Shown: piece by piece, positions 59,842-64,000 of the stretch
How the letters are laid out: every line of letters starts with the position of its first letter
Position numbering within the stretch: the first letter of the stretch is position 1
NCBI GenBank assembly: GCA_026225945.1
Contig: JAMJFZ010003163.1
Span: 25,353,001 to 25,417,000, forward strand
From: Cricetomys ansorgei
Taxonomy: Eukaryota; Chordata; Mammalia; Rodentia; Nesomyidae
DNA length: 64,000 bases
Direction of reading: 5' to 3'
Program-made: the position numbers and the translations under genes
Notes under the pieces: generated by a model
Databases searched by the model: none
Seen by the model: only the letters and a program-made list of their open reading frames with translations
What the model was told of the DNA's origin: nothing

Positions 59842-60749
59842 GTACCGGCATAGTGGGCCTCTGTGGCCTGGGCTGCAGCCTGCAGACCACCCACGCCTAC
59901 GCCGAGCCCCGGGGGGACACAGCCAACTACGTTGGAGATTGCCTGGTTACCCTTGTCTCTCGCCTGCTTCTGATCTGACAAGCTTCTGTTGGAGCCAGGA
60001 TCAGGGTGTAGGGGCGAGGGAGCCGGGCAGCCTTGCAAAGCCCAGAGAAGCCAGAGCTTTGGCCTGGTGTCTCCTTGGTGCCGGGCAGCCCCTCTCGGTC
60101 TGCATCAGGTGGCCTTCTAAGCCCTTTTCCAAAGTATATCATGATATAGTACGATAAAATTAATATGGCAGCTGGGTGGAGACGAAGCTATTAAATGATT
60201 TGATTGAGGTTTCGAGGGCTGAATGGGGGTTAAGCGTGGAATGCTTAAATGGTGGAATGCTTAAATGATTGGCCCAGTGCTCTGCAGTCTTTATATCTAC
60301 CACAGCAATTTAACTGGATATGAAGATTCCGTGATGTAGTTGAGGTTTCGTGTACAATATATTGATATTACACACTATCCTGTTTCTGGAAACCCGAATA
60401 GATGTTGCTTTTATGCATCTATAAATAGGTTATACTGGAATTGAGGGATTATTACTAATAGCTACCATTTTGAGCGCCTACCATATGCTGCAGCCTCATA
60501 TATGATACAGCAATCCTAGGAGGTACATGCTTTCTGAAGTTTCCTTTCCTAAGGTCGTGCAGCAAAGATTCAGACTCAGGGGCCCATGGAAAGCTCCACT
60601 GAGGTATGTGCTGAAAAGGCAAGATGTCTTGATTTTCCTCCATTTCCAGAGGCTTCCATACTAATCCCAAAAGTCAGGAATTGGGATAACAGTACACATT
60701 AGCCTCAATGCCACCCTCTCTCCAGTATATGCCTGTGTGTATACATAGG

Positions 60750-60806
60750 TCTGGGATGTAGCTCAGTGGGAGAGCCCCTGCCTAATAGTCACAAGACTAT
60801 GAATTC

Positions 60807-60859
<53 letters not shown>

Positions 60860-61017
60860 ACACACACACACACAAATAATAATAACAAAGTTGGTCATGG
60901 TTGCTCAAACCTTTAGTCCTAGCACTGTGGAGGCAGGTGGATTTCTATGAATCTAGGTCAGCCTGGTCTACATAGCACACATTCCAAGCTAGTCAGGGCA
61001 ACACAGCGACGCCCTGT
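60750..61017 (+). repeat. ID-like SINE, (CA)n and B1 in CFAP263 intron 1
   Basis: ID-like head at 60750-60805 (GGGATGTAGCTCAGTGGGAG). (CA)n at 60806-60873. B1 at about 60890-61017 (AGCACTGTGGAGGCAGGTGG, then TCAGCCTGGTCTACATAGCA). The 3' end of the B1 is cut by the next element. Confidence 0.8.
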
Positions 61018-61375
61018 ATCTTAGTGACTTTTCTATCGCTGTGACAAAACACTGTGACCAAGGCAACTTATAAAAGAAAGCGTTTTGATTTAGGGGCTCA
61101 AAGCTTCAGAAGGTTAGAGTCTATGATGATCACGGTAGAGAGCGTGGCATCGTCCTGGGGCAGTAGCTGAGAGCTACATCTGACCCACAAACACAAGGCA
61201 GAGTGCAAGCGATAACTGGGAATGGCATGGGCATTTGAAACCTTAAAGCCCACCACCCAGTGACACATTTTCTCCAATAGGTCACACCTCCCAATCCTTC
61301 TCAAATAGTTCCACCAGCTAGAGACCAATCATTCAAACGTATGAGCCTATGGGGGCCATTTTTGTTCCAAACCCC
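61018..61375 (-). mobile_element. Rodent LTR-like dispersed repeat inserted in a B1
   Basis: The minus strand reads TGGCCCCCATAGGCTCATAC, GGAGGTGTGACCTATTGGAG, CTCTCAGCTACTGCCCCAGG, then AAGTTGCCTTGGTCACAGTG, a common rodent repeat whose family name I could not fix. Left of it the B1 ends GACGCCCTGTATCTTAG. Right of it the B1 tail resumes as ACACCCTGTCTTCAAACAAA, with CCCTGT on both sides. Confidence 0.7.
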
Positions 61376-61511
61376 CACACCCTGTCTTCAAACAAACAAA
61401 CTCACAAAAGGCAAGTTTTATATATAAGAAGTAGTTATAAAGGCCATAATCTTGGCATTTACAAGATACGACAGATATGTTATCTCTGATTGTTTAAAAA
61501 CCACTGTCCAG

Positions 61512-61700
61512 GGCTGAATAGATGGCTCAGCAGTTAAGAGCATCAGTTGCTCTTCCAGAGGTCCTGAGTTCAATTCCCAGCAACCACACGGTGGCTCGCA
61601 GCCATTTATAATGGAATCAAGTGCCCTCTTCTGGTATACAGTTGTGCATTCAGACAGAGTGCTCACATAAATTTTTTTAAAAAAGCGAATAAATCTTTAA
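61512..61700 (+). repeat. B2 SINE
   Basis: It reads GGCTGAATAGATGGCTCAGC, GAGTTCAATTCCCAGCAACC, CAGCCATTTATAATGGAATC, then GTGCCCTCTTCTGGTATACA and an A/T-rich tail: the B2 type, distinct from the B3 copies elsewhere. Confidence 0.88.
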
Positions 61701-62193
61701 AAACCACTGTTCAAAGTCTTCTTCCATTTATGGTTAATGTCCAGTGGAATGTTTGATCTACTGGGTGCTGGTGGTAAAAGAGCAGAGAGACGCAAGGCAA
61801 AGGAGTCGACTGAAGATGGTGGGTGGTTATAGCTTCCTGAAGATAGTCATCCAGAAATACTTTCACAAGTGAGTTAGATGATGTCCGAGGATGGGACCAG
61901 CAACAGCAGCCATCTAGAGGGTGCCAGCAGTCTAAATTTCGTGGCTCCTTAGACACAATAATCAAGAGACCCAATACCCCAGCAGCACTACATGGCCAGA
62001 AACTGTCCTCAGATCACCTGCCATTACTCTTACAGAACAGTGGTGTTATTATACCCATTGCACGGGTAAAGAGAGGAAGGCACCAAGAAACTGGATGTCT
62101 TAGAGAAGGCCACGTGTGGCCAGTAATGTAACGAATAACCGATTATTTGGGTTGCTGTTCACAAAAGTCACTTAGGCACCCTGTGTCTTACAG

Positions 62194-62320
62194 CTATGGA
62201 AACTCTGCTCTCAAAACAGAAACAGAGATGTTTGAAAAATATTACTCTAAGCTGGAACCCAGGGATCACCGGATACCACGGTTATCAGAAATTAAGATAT
62301 CATCAGCGGAATTTTCACAG
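62194..62320 (+). CDS. CFAP263: CFAP263 coding exon 2 (residues 34-76)
   Basis: After a TGTCTTACAG acceptor the exon completes Ser34 and reads YGNSALKTETEMFEKYYSKL, then EPRDHRIPRLSEIKISSAEFSQ, before a GTACAC donor. The length of 127 bases fits the phase-2 end of exon 1 and leaves phase 0. This is the conserved N-terminal region preceding the long coiled coil. Differences from the human protein are conservative (for example SSAEFSQ for SAADYAQ). Confidence 0.96.
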
Positions 62321-62544
62321 GTACACAACTGGTGAAAATTATGTCACGCTGTCTCCACGAATGCAAACGATGTTTGTGTATCTTCCTCTGGCGTGACTTC
62401 TTGAGTCAAGTGGTCTTAGGACTTCCTGTTCTACTCTTTGATTATTCCTTACCTTCTAGTTCCTCCTAGTTCCTTTCAAGCGAGGGAATACCATTCAGTC
62501 AGTAGTTGACTCTTCCAGAGTACCTTGGAAGAATTCCTTGAAGG

Positions 62545-62940
62545 CTGGTATGGTAGCACAAACCTGTAATCCCAGCATGTGAGAGGCCGAGGAAGGAAGG
62601 CCACAGAGTTTGAGGTCAGCCTGGACTACATAGCAAGACTGTGTCTCAAAAGAAACAAGCAAAACCCCAAGGTCTGGGAATGTAGCTCAGGGGTAAGGTG
62701 CTTGCCTAATAGACACAAGGCCCTGGGTTCAAACCCTTTCACTGGGGAAAAAAAAATCCCTTAAATGGGGAACTCAGTTTACAAGGTTCATCCAAACCTG
62801 ACATTGCACATGTATTTAATCCCAGAACTCAGGAAGCAGAGGCAAGCAAAGCTCTGTGAGTTTTATGCAGTCAACCTGGTCTACATAGTGAGTTCCAAGC
62901 CAGCCAGGGGTATACAGTGAGACCCTGTCTCAGAACAACA
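62545..62940 (+). repeat. B1 - ID - B1 cluster in CFAP263 intron 2
   Basis: B1 at 62545-62662 (AACCTGTAATCCCAGCATGT). ID-like at 62672-62755 (GGAATGTAGCTCAGGGGTAA, then AAGGCCCTGGGTTCAAACCC and an A tail). Second B1 at about 62795-62940 (TTAATCCCAGAACTCAGGAA, then GTATACAGTGAGACCCTGTC). Confidence 0.82.
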
Positions 62941-63941
62941 GTAAACAAAGTCTGTCCAGCCACATAAATGAGTGAAACACTGGTCTGTAGGACTTATCCC
63001 AAAGGGCCAATCTATGTAGGCTAATTCTTTGCGGATCAAACAAACTTACTTTCAAGCGAACCTTACCTGAACCACCCTCTATGATCATTGCCTTTAAGCG
63101 CCTAGAAAAATTCATAATTTTTGTTGGTTTTGCTAAACACAGTGCCCCGGATGCACTACTCTTCTGTGTACTGAACTCTGGGCTTTCCCTGGCCTATAGC
63201 TTGGGTGTTCGTAAAATTCCTTCCCTGGGGAGATGTGCACGGTTATCTCTCTTATCCTCCTAGGCTCCCATCACAAACCAAAGTACAAATCGACCACGGT
63301 CTGCCCCGGGGAACCAGTGAGTTTATCAGGCTTATTTACAGAGCATGGGTGATCCCAAAGCAGCTGCACTGGAAAGTCTTTGCCCAGCATGGATGATGGC
63401 TTTCCCACAGCTGCATAGGTAGAGCTCCCCCTACCTAGTCCTCCCCAGTCTATATATGTTTCCCCTTTCTGGAGACCTCATGCAATTAGGGCAGAATTGC
63501 CTGCAAATGGCTGAGGAGAGAGGTCAGAAATTCAGGTGAGGGTCCAATGCCCCTTCCTGCTCCTATGAGGGAATGTCAACAGTCCACAGGCCTGATTGTG
63601 ATGGTCTCTCAAAAGTAGATACAGCTGTTCCCTTGAAGGTAGCAACAGTTTGGCTCAGAGGATAGTGCCTTACCATGCTGGTCCACAGAATTTCTAATCT
63701 CAAGATACTTCTGATATATCCTCAGCTCACTGTCAAACATGAGCCTTTTGATATTTAGTACAGGGCCTTAGGATGACTTGGGAATGTCACTTCAGGCCTA
63801 ATGTCCAATATCCTTTCACTGAGTCTCCCCAGCTCCTTACAGGGCGCCTTCTGGTAGATCTCAGAGCTCATTTTGGGAACTCCCTAGCAGCTTTACCACC
63901 GATTCCCTTTTGACCTTGACTTGGTCTTTCTTGGGTTACAG

Positions 63942-64000
63942 TTCCGAATTAGGCGTAAATCCAAGGGCCGCACAGGCCTGGACCGTATTGCGGGCCTCAA
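63942..64000 (+). CDS. CFAP263: CFAP263 coding exon 3, partial (cut by window end)
   Basis: After a TCTTGGGTTACAG acceptor (AG at 63940-63941) the frame reads FRIRRKSKGRTGLDRIAGL plus two bases, matching the family segment FRGRRRSKSRTGMDRGVGL. The exon runs off the window at base 64000, so its end is unknown. Confidence 0.93.

Larger units (their letters stand above)
59741..64000 (+). other. CFAP263: CFAP263 (CCDC113) gene, 5' part; continues beyond window
   Basis: Exons at 59741-59841, 62194-62320 and from 63942 join in frame and match the N-terminus of CFAP263/CCDC113, a coiled-coil protein of about 375 residues. It is known from centriolar satellites and motile-cilium axonemes, where it works with CFAP184/CCDC96 near the nexin-dynein regulatory complex. 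Only about the first 95 residues are in the window. Introns contain (CA)n and ID-like, B1, LTR-like and B2 repeats. The divergent arrangement with CSNK2A2 is conserved with human. Confidence 0.95.

Noticed and set aside
59842..60157. Plus-strand frame continuing beyond CFAP263 exon 1
   Set aside because: The GTACCG donor and the in-frame match of exon 2 at 62194 show that this is intron.
62672..62755. Possible functional tRNA gene (A- and B-box-like segments)
   Set aside because: The head fits an ID-type SINE with an A-rich tail; no cloverleaf with proper acceptor stem could be drawn.

Overview
The window is nuclear DNA from a muroid rodent. It is dense in B1 SINEs (many start with the extra-G form GCCGGGCGGTGGTGGC), B2/B3-type tRNA-derived SINEs and a few ID-like SINEs, with two URR1 hAT fossils, rodent L1 and LTR relics and older MIR, L2 and L1M remnants. 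I cannot fix the species. The B1 copies do not look typically Mus, and a non-Mus muroid is likelier.

Layout. Positions 1-25.4 kb hold the 5' part of CSNK2A2 (casein kinase 2 alpha-prime catalytic subunit) on the minus strand. Five coding exons with canonical splice sites encode residues 1-143 without a break; the remaining exons lie beyond base 1. The gene starts in a strong CpG island at about 24.6-25.5 kb. Positions 25.5-59.6 kb are intergenic and almost wholly repeats, including a 2.56 kb compound CA/CCATA satellite (31371-33929), a perfect five-copy 28-bp minisatellite (30904-31043), several retroviral-type solo LTRs and L1 fossils. From 59.7 kb to the end lie the promoter, two complete coding exons and the start of a third exon of CFAP263 (CCDC113), a ciliary coiled-coil gene on the plus strand. 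A near-consensus RFX X-box lies 71 bp upstream of its ATG. The gene order CSNK2A2(-) / CFAP263(+) is that of the human 16q21 interval, so the window is a conserved divergent gene pair.

The two genes have no known joint function: CSNK2A2 is a widely expressed Ser/Thr kinase and CFAP263 an axoneme/centriolar-satellite protein. No prokaryotic or viral gene system, CRISPR array or intact transposon gene is visible. The most unusual structures are repeat-driven. The 2.56 kb satellite appears to have grown inside one SINE, between its body and its A-rich tail. A 22-bp perfect inverted repeat lies in CSNK2A2 intron 2, and one solo LTR has a perfect 6-bp target-site duplication.
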